NCBI GenBank assembly: GCA_039819225.1
Contig: JBCBSN010000043.1
Location: 1-22,171, forward strand
Direction: 5' to 3'
Length of the DNA stretch: 22,171 nucleotides
Source of the DNA: Ulvibacterium sp039819225
GTDB lineage: Bacteria; Bacteroidota; Bacteroidia; Flavobacteriales; Flavobacteriaceae
The first letter of the stretch is position 1, and each line of letters starts with the position of its first letter. Made by a program: the position numbers and the translations under genes. This document shows positions 15,879-22,171 of the stretch, in pieces. The notes under the pieces were generated by a model that saw only the letters and a program-made list of their open reading frames with translations, was not told the origin of the DNA and searched no databases.

Positions 15879-16757
15879 TTAATCATTTAAATTATATTGT
15901 ATTCCCATGGTGATGTACGGAGAACCATCCGGTTCAAAATCATATAAAATCCCATTGTTATCATCCAGGACATCCAGATTGTCCACGTTGGTATACCCAA
16001 CGCGTAAGACAGTGGTAAGCCTAGGCTGTAAACGGTAGTTGTGTTCCAAGCCAAAATCCCTACCGTTGAATCTGAGTTTAGGGTTTTGCACATAGCCAAT
16101 TCCATTTAGGAAGATGGGCTCTGAACTATTGGCGTAAAGACCTATCGGGGTAACTCTGGCCCTTAAGACATGTCTTTCGGTGAAGGCATAGCTAATCCCC
16201 GTCTGGGGAATCCCTAGGGAATAGGACCAACGTTCGTTCACCTTATTTTTAAAAGATATGATCGGAAAAAACCTAGGTGAGCCAAATAGCGTTCCATATC
16301 CTATACCCATCGTAAGTTGGGAAGCTCCATTTCCATGAGACCAGGATCTTATAAAGGCCAGAAATGCGTTCATTACAAAATCCTCGCTGGAAACCACTTC
16401 GTTGAAATTGGAGGATAGCATAGGGGCCATTGCCACGTTTATGGACCATTGGGTATTCAACGGCCTTCTATAAGCGATATGGGCAGTTAGGGTATGCATA
16501 CTTTCATAAACGGTAGTATCAAAATCGGTACTTGTACCATAAAAATTAAAATTGTGATTGTTGTACGTAAGACCGGCCTCCAACAGACCTTTATGTAGGG
16601 TAAAGGCACCAAACAGGGAAGCGTTGTGTTTCTCCAAATCCACATCCCCTATTCCGGGCACCATACTGTATTCCCATATCCCCATTTCTCCGAACTGATT
16701 CACTTGGGCCAGGCCTATATGGGAAAACAGCCAGAATACGTAACAACATTGTTTCAA
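15879..16757 (-). CDS. Outer-membrane beta-barrel protein (possibly DUF6268-like)
   Basis: 292 residues from a TTG start. An in-frame stop lies about 37 bases upstream and no in-frame ATG lies between it and the TTG, so the TTG or a later codon must be used. Residues 1-18 form a short signal peptide ending GLAQ. The rest alternates polar and hydrophobic residues in beta-strand style, with many aromatic strand ends (RWSYSLGIPQTGISYAF, HNYRLQPRLTTVLRVGY) and a final strand YITMGIQYNLND typical of barrels. It recalls the DUF6268 family, but I am unsure of that. It is the first gene of the minus-strand series and is divergent from the DUF4270 gene. Confidence 0.75.
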   Translation of the reverse strand: MKQCCYVFWLFSHIGLAQVNQFGEMGIWEYSMVPGIGDVDLEKHNASLFGAFTLHKGLLEAGLTYNNHNFNFYGTSTDFDTTVYESMHTLTAHIAYRRPLNTQWSINVAMAPMLSSNFNEVVSSEDFVMNAFLAFIRSWSHGNGASQLTMGIGYGTLFGSPRFFPIISFKNKVNERWSYSLGIPQTGISYAFTERHVLRARVTPIGLYANSSEPIFLNGIGYVQNPKLRFNGRDFGLEHNYRLQPRLTTVLRVGYTNVDNLDVLDDNNGILYDFEPDGSPYITMGIQYNLND

Positions 16758-16980
16758 GACGAAACTTTTTTCAAAACTACCGGCGTTGTGGATCTATTTG
16801 GAAAAAAGATATACAGGGAAATCTTTTTTATAGACCAATACCACTTTTTTGTCTATCGATCTTATGCCCACATTTGGTCTGCTATTTTTCCATTTTGGTA
16901 GATGTAGGTTTTCCATTCGTATATAATAGTTCCTGTTGGCTGTCCACGGGTTTTACTTTGTGCCTTCAATCCCTTCGATA
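16758..16980. other. Divergent promoter region
   Basis: This 223-base AT-rich gap separates the divergent barrel and DUF4270 genes and must hold promoters for both directions. A TTTTG near 16890 followed about 21 bases later by TATATAAT (near 16919) is the best plus-strand pair, but its -7 half fits poorly. I see no clear direct repeat that would mark a LytTR operator, although by-eye inspection is not decisive. Confidence 0.5.
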
Positions 16981-18294
16981 ATGAAAAAAGTATTGCTGGT
17001 ATTCGGGATTTTTGCTTCTGTTTTGGGCTGTTCCGTGGACACCTCTGATTTTCCCACCTTGGAAGTGGGCCAGGAATTCGTAAATACCAATGTGCGTATC
17101 CTGGTCGTGGACACCTTTACCGTAAAGCTATCCACTATTAAATTTGATAGCATAAATACTTCTTCAAGCAATCGTCTTCTTTTTGGCCGTTATACGGATG
17201 AATTCATGGGTGATGTAATCTCCCAACCTTATTTTGAGCTGTCGTCTACCAATTATAACATCCCCAATGATGCCGAGTTTGATAGTATTTCTCTCATTTT
17301 GGGTTATGATGGCTACTTCTATAATGACACTACTCTGGTGTCCCAACTTAACGTTCACGAATTAAATGAACGGGTAAGGCCCGAGGAAGATGTATTTTAT
17401 AACACCAGCACCCTGGGCTTTGATACCGTTCCGTTGGTTACCCGAAGATTTAGGCCAGAACCTTTTGATGAGGATTCCTTGCACATAACCATGCCACGGG
17501 AATTCGGGGAGCCCATATTTGATCTGATTCGAGAAAACGAGATTGACGACCTAACGGATCTAAGGGATGCTTTCAAAGGGTTTACTCTGCGCCCGGACAA
17601 ATCGGATAATACCTCTATAATTGGTTTTTCCAGGGATCGCGAGGAAACCTATCTCAGGTTTTATTACAGCGTACCCCAGGAGTTTGAGGAAGAGAGCGAG
17701 TTTTTCGACTTGTCCATTAATCCATTTTCCGAAGACCCTAGCGCGTTCAACCACATAGTGAGCCAACTTTCCCAGAGTCCTTTGGAGGAACTTACGGATC
17801 AAGAAATAGAATTGCCCTCAACGGCATCATCGGATCTTAGTTTTATCCAGTCGGGTACGGGGTATGCCACCAAGGTAAGTTTTCCCAGCATTAGGAACAT
17901 TTTTGAAATTCCAGGAACGGGCACCGCGCTTACCGCGACTCTGGAATTAAAACCTCCCAGGTCTAGCTACAATGAGCTTCAACCCTTGAGAGACTCTTTG
18001 AATATAGACGTTGTAGACGTCAACAATGTAATTACGGAAACGCTGGTAAATGGGGCAGGTCAGGTTTTGGGAAGGATAATCGGGGAAAATGAGGAATTCA
18101 GTGATGCCACGTATCAATTACCAGTGGGGATATATATAGACCGAAAACTACTGGAACCCCGGATCGTGGAAGATGCACTAGTGCTCTATACCCCGGACTA
18201 CAACAGTAGCATAAATAGGGTTGTGTTGCAAGGTGAGGAAAATGAAGATTTTGAGGCCACTTTGACCCTCACATATGCCATTTATGAGGAATAG
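16981..18294 (+). CDS. DUF4270-family lipoprotein
   Basis: 437 residues from the ATG at 16981, which gives a clean lipoprotein signal MKKVLLVFGIFASVLGC (cysteine 17). The frame is open to an ATG at 16936, but that would put 15 extra residues before the signal, so I reject it. The body fits DUF4270. It has the early VDTFTVKLSTIKFDS segment, LLFGRYTDEFMGDVISQPYFEL, AEFDSISLILGYDGYFYND, and a late block LEPRIVEDALVLYTPDY. Such proteins are all-beta, are widespread in Bacteroidota, and have no known function. The stop overlaps the start of the next gene, an outer-membrane barrel, so the two products probably act together at the outer membrane. Confidence 0.88.
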   Translation: MKKVLLVFGIFASVLGCSVDTSDFPTLEVGQEFVNTNVRILVVDTFTVKLSTIKFDSINTSSSNRLLFGRYTDEFMGDVISQPYFELSSTNYNIPNDAEFDSISLILGYDGYFYNDTTLVSQLNVHELNERVRPEEDVFYNTSTLGFDTVPLVTRRFRPEPFDEDSLHITMPREFGEPIFDLIRENEIDDLTDLRDAFKGFTLRPDKSDNTSIIGFSRDREETYLRFYYSVPQEFEEESEFFDLSINPFSEDPSAFNHIVSQLSQSPLEELTDQEIELPSTASSDLSFIQSGTGYATKVSFPSIRNIFEIPGTGTALTATLELKPPRSSYNELQPLRDSLNIDVVDVNNVITETLVNGAGQVLGRIIGENEEFSDATYQLPVGIYIDRKLLEPRIVEDALVLYTPDYNSSINRVVLQGEENEDFEATLTLTYAIYEE

Positions 18295-19531
18295 GATCAG
18301 AACGTTCTTGGCCGTACTTTTGGGTGTTCACGCTTGGGGATACGGGCAGACCAATAACTTAACGGGTTCTCCTTATTCCTTGTTCGGTCTTGGGGTGGAG
18401 ACCAATTCCAATATTGGAAAAAACAGCTCCTTGGGAAACGGTGGCTACGCCTTAAGGGGTACAAATTTCATAAACGATTTAAACCCCGCCTCTTTTGGAG
18501 CATTCAACGAAAAAACATTTCTTTACGACATTGGTTTTTTGGTTGAGACGAGTACGATATCAAACAGAAGTAATGAGGAACGCCGGATTGCTGGTAGTAT
18601 TTCCAATTTGGCTTTCGCCTCCAGTTTAAGTCCTAGATCGGCCTTTGGAATATCGGTGCTACCGTATTCGGATGTGGGGTATTCCCTTTTGGGGATAGAG
18701 GCCAATATAGAAGGTTCATTGGATGAGTTTAGAAGTAATATTAGAGGTTCGGGTGCCTTAAACGAATTGAAGTTGAATTACGGATATTCCGTTTTGGATA
18801 ATGTAAGGGCCGGTGTGCAGCTTGCCTACCTTTTTGGATCCATCACGGAAGATGAGGATATTTTTACCAGGACCAGTTCCTTAAGTATAAGTGAACGGAA
18901 CACGTATAACGGTTTTCGCCTTGGACTTGGGCTGCAATATGACCTAAATGAGAAAATTGGTTTTGGACTAAAGGTAGACTTTCCCACCTCCCTCTCTGGA
19001 AGCAGAGATCGGGAGGTATTAAAAACCTTGGATTTGGTAAATGCCTTTGTGGAAGAAGAAAATGATGAAGATCTTTCAAATTTTGATCTTCCGTTGGAGA
19101 TACATCAGGGCCTCCTCTATAGCTTTAAAAATAACCTATCACTAAATCTGGATTATAGCCTTAGGTTTTGGGATGCCACAAATCAAGTGGATAACATTGG
19201 GACCTTTGTGGATCAATATTCCGTTTCCCTGGGGGCGGAATACGTTGTTGACGATGCAGGATTTAAGTGGTGGCAGCGAGTACACTTTAGGGCCGGCTTT
19301 GAATACGATTCGGGCTACTTACAGATAAATGACAGGAATATCGATTCCTATCGGGCCACGGCCGGCATTGGGCTTCCCATTGGAATTAGGAGTCCCTCAA
19401 TGATCAATATATCCTTTGCCAGGGGAAATCGCGGCAATACCCAGGGTTTCTTGGTTGCAGAAAGCTTCAATACCGTCAACATCAACATAACCCTTAGGGA
19501 TTTGTGGTTTTTAAGACGAAAGGTAGATTAA
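18284..19531 (+). CDS. Outer-membrane beta-barrel protein (OmpP1/FadL-like)
   Basis: 415 residues from the ATG at 18284. An in-frame ATG at 18275 would add three residues. Either start overlaps the end of the DUF4270 gene, so the two are translationally coupled. The signal peptide is MRNRIRTFLAVLLGVHAWGYG. The mature N-terminus (LTGSPYSLFGLGVETNSN, then LGNGGYALRG and DLNPASFGAF) resembles the opening of the FadL/OmpP1-type transport barrels of Bacteroidota. Beta-hairpins follow, such as FRLGLGLQYDLNEKIGFGLKVDFP and RVHFRAGFEYDSGYLQIN, and the last strand is VNINITLRDLW. It probably forms a pore or a docking barrel for the DUF4270 lipoprotein. The transported ligand is unknown. Confidence 0.8.
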   Translation: MRNRIRTFLAVLLGVHAWGYGQTNNLTGSPYSLFGLGVETNSNIGKNSSLGNGGYALRGTNFINDLNPASFGAFNEKTFLYDIGFLVETSTISNRSNEERRIAGSISNLAFASSLSPRSAFGISVLPYSDVGYSLLGIEANIEGSLDEFRSNIRGSGALNELKLNYGYSVLDNVRAGVQLAYLFGSITEDEDIFTRTSSLSISERNTYNGFRLGLGLQYDLNEKIGFGLKVDFPTSLSGSRDREVLKTLDLVNAFVEEENDEDLSNFDLPLEIHQGLLYSFKNNLSLNLDYSLRFWDATNQVDNIGTFVDQYSVSLGAEYVVDDAGFKWWQRVHFRAGFEYDSGYLQINDRNIDSYRATAGIGLPIGIRSPSMINISFARGNRGNTQGFLVAESFNTVNINITLRDLWFLRRKVD

Positions 19532-19879
19532 TTCGGGTTCTGGAATAAGGGCGAGATGATAAAATGGAGTGTTCAAATGGGGCCGTCCTATGGCGATTCG
19601 ATAACATTTTGACCTCAGATCGATTGTCAAGTCGTTGATAAACAATAGTTTGAGAGAAATCCTTGGTTTTCTTGGGCTTTCCGCAACAGTTTCCCCCCGC
19701 CCAAGGCGGGGGGAGTAAGGGAGGTGTTATTTGTAATGGTTATTTTACAACATTTGAAATCAGTTTATTTGCGGATTTTGATTAATCGAACTCAGATTTT
19801 TAAATACAAGACCATCTGAAGATTCATAGGTTACCTTTTCAACAAAGCTCCCGAGTCTGGACATTAGTTGATAGTTGTC
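19532..19879. other. Intergenic region between convergent genes
   Basis: This 348-base gap lies between the convergent barrel gene and folA. It holds the GC-rich palindrome at 19693-19713 and a minus-strand 34-codon ORF at 19760-19864 (MSRLGSFVEKVTYESSDGLV...), which matches no family known to me and may be chance or a decayed remnant. I see no intrinsic terminator with a T-tract for either neighbour. Confidence 0.6.
19693..19713. repeat. GC-rich palindrome, probable dispersed repeat
   Basis: CCCCCCGCC (19693-19701) and GGCGGGGGG (19705-19713) form a perfect 9-bp stem around CAA in otherwise AT-rich sequence. Its core is very like the CCGCC-AAA-GGCGG cap inside the element at 1267-1431. It lies between convergent genes and could slow transcription, but there is no T-tract on either side. 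Confidence 0.55.
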
Positions 19880-20413
19880 TTATTTTCGAACATAGGTGAG
19901 ATAGGTAAAGGCAAATTTGTGCCTTTCGTCCTTAGGGTGATATTCCTCGGCCAATAGGTGCCAGGCTTCAGGATTTATCTTAGGAAAAAAAGTGTCCGCT
20001 TCGGGGAAGGTAGCGTGCACCCGGGTGAGTTCTATTTTGGTGGCATATTTTTCGCCTTGACGATAAATTTCCCCTCCGCCAATAATAAAGGAAAGCGCAT
20101 CCGCTTGGATAATCTCTATACCCGCTTCCAGCGAGTGGACCACAAGGCAATCCGGGTGGTCTACCGTATATTCCAAATCTCGGGTAACAATAATATGCAT
20201 TCTATGGGGCAAAGGTTTGGGGAAACTCTCATAGGTTTTACGTCCCATGAGGATTTTATGTCCCGATGTAAGGTTTTTGAAACGTTTAAAATCGTCCGGA
20301 AGGTGCCATAGCAAATCGTTGTCCTTTCCCAAGGCATTGTTTTCCCCTGCCGCTGCAATCATGGCTATGCTCGTCGTCCGTTTAAATGTACGCTCCGGTA
20401 TTAATTTTTGCAT
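19880..20413 (-). CDS. folA: Dihydrofolate reductase
   Basis: 177 residues. It reduces dihydrofolate to tetrahydrofolate with NADPH in the cytoplasm. Family features in order are SIAMIAAAGENNALGKDNDL, W36 and LPDDFKRFK with catalytic acid D41 (the equivalent of E. coli D27), the NADPH-binding MGRKTYES (56-63), PLPHRMHIIVTR, and IIGGGEIY (110-117) near the cofactor. The first 14 residues (MQKLIPERTFKRTT) are an unusual short extension. Starting at M18 would cut the first beta strand, so the ATG at 20413 is preferred. It follows the 2TM gene by 52 bases on the same strand, a pairing I know from other flavobacteria. Thymidylate synthase is not in the window. Confidence 0.96.
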   Translation of the reverse strand: MQKLIPERTFKRTTSIAMIAAAGENNALGKDNDLLWHLPDDFKRFKNLTSGHKILMGRKTYESFPKPLPHRMHIIVTRDLEYTVDHPDCLVVHSLEAGIEIIQADALSFIIGGGEIYRQGEKYATKIELTRVHATFPEADTFFPKINPEAWHLLAEEYHPKDERHKFAFTYLTYVRK

Positions 20414-20465
20414 TTATCTTCCAAGAAGTATTTTAGGTGGCCCAATAAAATCCCGCTATGCGGGC

Positions 20466-20852
20466 TCACGGTTCTTTTTTTTTGTTTATTTGGGAAAGTG
20501 GAAACTCCGTCTCTATTTCCTTTTGTATTTCGGCGATTCTATCCTTTTGTCTTTGGACAAGTTTTTCCCTTTGGGCCCGTTCCCATTCCTTGCCCATAAA
20601 TCTTTGGGTCACAAATACATTGAAGACATGCAGGGCAAACAAAAATGCCCAAAAGGTAATGGCCCAGATAAACCAGTCGTACTGCTCCCAATATTTTAGG
20701 ATTTTGTTGACAAGCACCAGAAAAACGCTGCCGATTAAAAAGACCACAAAGTGCACGTACAATCTTTTCTTTTGGTTGATCCGCTCTTGGGCGTTCTCCA
20801 AAAAGTCGTGCTGTTCCAGATCCATGGGGGAATTTTTTTTAGTGGCTGACAT
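20466..20852 (-). CDS. 2TM-domain membrane protein
   Basis: 128 residues from the ATG at 20852 (MSATKKNSPMDLEQ). The frame stays open to an ATG at 21053, but that extension is translated from the MITE-like element at 20871-21025 and does not look like protein, so I reject it. Two transmembrane helices lie at about 32-50 and 59-80, with the 2TM signature RLYVHFVVFLIGSVFLVLVN and a short turn containing WEQYDWFIWAI. A charged, probably coiled-coil tail follows (88-115). Such proteins are small inner-membrane proteins of unknown function, and the domain is also found attached to LytTR regulators and kinases in Bacteroidota. It is the first gene of the 2TM-folA pair. Confidence 0.88.
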   Translation of the reverse strand: MSATKKNSPMDLEQHDFLENAQERINQKKRLYVHFVVFLIGSVFLVLVNKILKYWEQYDWFIWAITFWAFLFALHVFNVFVTQRFMGKEWERAQREKLVQRQKDRIAEIQKEIETEFPLSQINKKKEP

Positions 20853-20870
20853 GCGATTACCTATCTTTAA

Positions 20871-21025
20871 GAGCTTGTTTAAAAAGAATACGAGCTTAAA
20901 ATCAGTAGCTTGTGGTTCTAGCGAAGCATCGTTGGAACCGTTTATCGGGATAAACGGCGAGAAGGATACAAGGCCATGGTTCGCAAGATACTGGTTTTTA
21001 GAAAATAAGGTTTTTAAACATGCTC
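20871..21025. mobile_element. MITE-like element with IS5-type ends
   Basis: The ends are GAGCTTGTTTAAAAA (20871-20885) and TTTTTAAACATGCTC (21011-21025), inverted repeats agreeing at 14 of 15 positions. Both are flanked by TAA (20868-20870 and 21026-21028), fitting a 3-bp target duplication. Some IS5-family groups have ends beginning GAG and duplicate TNA, so the element may be moved by such a transposase, none of which is in the window. Inside, the two halves remain partly complementary. There is a central perfect hairpin CCGTTTATC-GG-GATAAACGG (20938-20957) and paired CAGTA-x-CTTG blocks, giving one long imperfect stem-loop. The left end is 18 bases from the 2TM start codon, so it must have displaced or replaced the native promoter of 2TM-folA. 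Confidence 0.62.
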
Positions 21026-21071
21026 TAAACACAAAGATAAGGTATTGAGACATACAGAAATTTAAGTGTAT

Positions 21072-22160
21072 ATGGTAAGCTTGGAAAATGAGTTTCCCGT
21101 ACTGGGTAGGTGTACCTATTTAAATACGGCGGCTTCCGGTCTATTGTCGAAAAGCCTTATTGATTGGCGAGCCAGGCATGACCAAGCCTTTTTGGAAGAA
21201 GGAAGTATGATGAAAAGCCGGGCCATAGAGGATATTCCCGGTGTACGGCAGAGTGTGGCCCGCTTTTTTAAGACAAGGCCAGACAATGTGGCCCTTGTCC
21301 CTAATTTTTCCCTGGGGCTTAATCTATTGTTGGAGGGTATGGATAAAAGGAAAAAAGTACTCCTTTTGGAAAACGATTACCCCTCGGTAAATTGGCCTTT
21401 TGTCCAACGTGGATTTCCGGTACGTTATATCAAAGTTGATGAGTACCTTGAAGATAGTATCTACGATGCCCTACGACAAGGGGATTTTTCCATTTTGTCA
21501 CTGAGCCTAGTGCAATGGTCGAACGGTATTTGTATTGATCTGGATTTTCTAAGGACCTTAAAAATCGAATTTCCAAGTTTATTGATTATTGCCGATGGAA
21601 CGCAGTTTTTGGGGACCATGGAATTTGATTTTGAGACCTCCGGTATAGATGTACTGGGTGCAAGTGGTTACAAATGGTTGTTGGCGGGATATGGAAATGG
21701 GTTTTTCCTTCTTAAGGAGGGTCTGGAGCAACATCTTTCCTTGAAGTCCATCGGTTTTAATTCCGTGGATGGAGATTTTTCTAAAAAGGGAGCTATTTCC
21801 TTGGCAAAACATTTGGAGCCGGGACACTTGGACACCTTGACTTTTGGGAGTCTACAGTTCGCCCTGGACTTTCTGGAAAAAATAGGTCTCGATAAGATTA
21901 AGGCCAAAAATCGACAACTTTTACATAGGGCTATAGGAAATCTTGAAGATTTGGGTTTGTTACCCGAATATATGATAAAAAGGAAGCATCATGGTAATAT
22001 CCTGAACATCCGGGGAGATGAGAAGGTTTTTCAGTATTTGTTGTCCCAAAACATCATTTGTTCGCAAAGAGGTAACGGTATACGCCTCAGTTTTCATTTC
22101 TACAATGTACCTTCCGCTCCAAGAACCGATTTTTCATTGCTTGCACAAAGAGCCTACTAA
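21072..22160 (+). CDS. Class V PLP-dependent aminotransferase family protein
   Basis: 362 residues from the ATG at 21072. A GTG at 21066 in frame would add two residues. The opening FPVLGRCTYLNTAASGLLS is typical of class V enzymes (cysteine desulfurase, kynureninase and isopenicillin epimerase relatives). PLP contacts visible are the aspartate and glutamine of IADGTQFLG (D175) and the Schiff-base lysine in GASGYKWLLAGYG (K201). The C-terminal end NGIRLSFHFYNV is the usual small-domain closing strand. The sequence lacks a clear loop cysteine typical of SufS/IscS, so a different transamination or lyase reaction is more likely. The exact substrate cannot be told. The gene is complete and ends 11 bases before the window edge. 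Confidence 0.9.
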   Translation: MVSLENEFPVLGRCTYLNTAASGLLSKSLIDWRARHDQAFLEEGSMMKSRAIEDIPGVRQSVARFFKTRPDNVALVPNFSLGLNLLLEGMDKRKKVLLLENDYPSVNWPFVQRGFPVRYIKVDEYLEDSIYDALRQGDFSILSLSLVQWSNGICIDLDFLRTLKIEFPSLLIIADGTQFLGTMEFDFETSGIDVLGASGYKWLLAGYGNGFFLLKEGLEQHLSLKSIGFNSVDGDFSKKGAISLAKHLEPGHLDTLTFGSLQFALDFLEKIGLDKIKAKNRQLLHRAIGNLEDLGLLPEYMIKRKHHGNILNIRGDEKVFQYLLSQNIICSQRGNGIRLSFHFYNVPSAPRTDFSLLAQRAY

Positions 22161-22171
22161 TTTTCATCAAT

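Noticed and set aside
19760..19864. 34-codon minus-strand ORF downstream of folA
   Set aside because: It is too short, has no family resemblance and no visible start signal. It is recorded only within the intergenic entry.
20458..21048. Long plus-strand ORF opposite the 2TM gene
   Set aside because: It is antisense to a gene with clear 2TM features and passes through the MITE-like element.
20853..21053. 67-residue N-terminal extension of the 2TM protein
   Set aside because: It is translated from the inserted element. The ATG at 20852 gives a normal-length family member.

Overview
The window looks like chromosomal DNA of a marine member of the Flavobacteriaceae (Bacteroidota; a Zobellia/Maribacter/Arenibacter-type organism is my inference). 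The reasons are a SusC/SusD pair with an STN domain, FecR proteins with a DUF4974-type tail, DUF4270 and DUF4907 proteins, a LytS/LytTR two-component pair, 2TM-domain and folA neighbours, lipoprotein signals followed by acidic residues, and starts without Shine-Dalgarno sequences.

Region A (1-12474, all plus strand) is a polysaccharide-utilisation-like locus. A gene fragment (1-207, perhaps the end of a sulfatase) is followed by an ECF sigma factor, a FecR anti-sigma factor, a SusC-type TonB-dependent transporter with an N-terminal STN signalling domain, and a SusD lipoprotein. A good terminator follows susD. Then come two paralogous exported FAD-dependent oxidoreductases flanking a type I sulfatase. 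The model is that ligand binding at SusCD is signalled through the STN domain to FecR, which releases the sigma factor. The sulfatase and flavoenzymes then act on the imported or surface-bound sulfated ligand. No glycoside hydrolase or polysaccharide lyase is visible in the window. Two non-coding structures stand out. One is a MITE-like palindromic element (1267-1431) that supplies the apparent start codon of fecR. The other is a minus-strand intrinsic terminator just upstream of susC, which may end an antisense RNA.

Region B (12564-19531) is an envelope/sensory cluster. The minus-strand series is an outer-membrane beta-barrel, a Kelch lipoprotein with a strong surface-export signal, a DUF4907 protein, a LytS-type histidine kinase and a LytTR response regulator. 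Divergent from it on the plus strand are a DUF4270 lipoprotein and a second outer-membrane barrel whose start overlaps the DUF4270 stop. The layout suggests one uncharacterised system of surface proteins plus its regulator.

Region C (19532-22171) is housekeeping: a 2TM-domain membrane protein and dihydrofolate reductase on the minus strand, and a class V PLP-dependent aminotransferase on the plus strand. A 155-bp MITE-like element with GAG-starting inverted repeats and TAA flanks sits 18 bases upstream of the 2TM start codon. A GC-rich palindrome lies between the convergent genes at 19693-19713. I found no tRNA, rRNA, CRISPR array or transposase gene.
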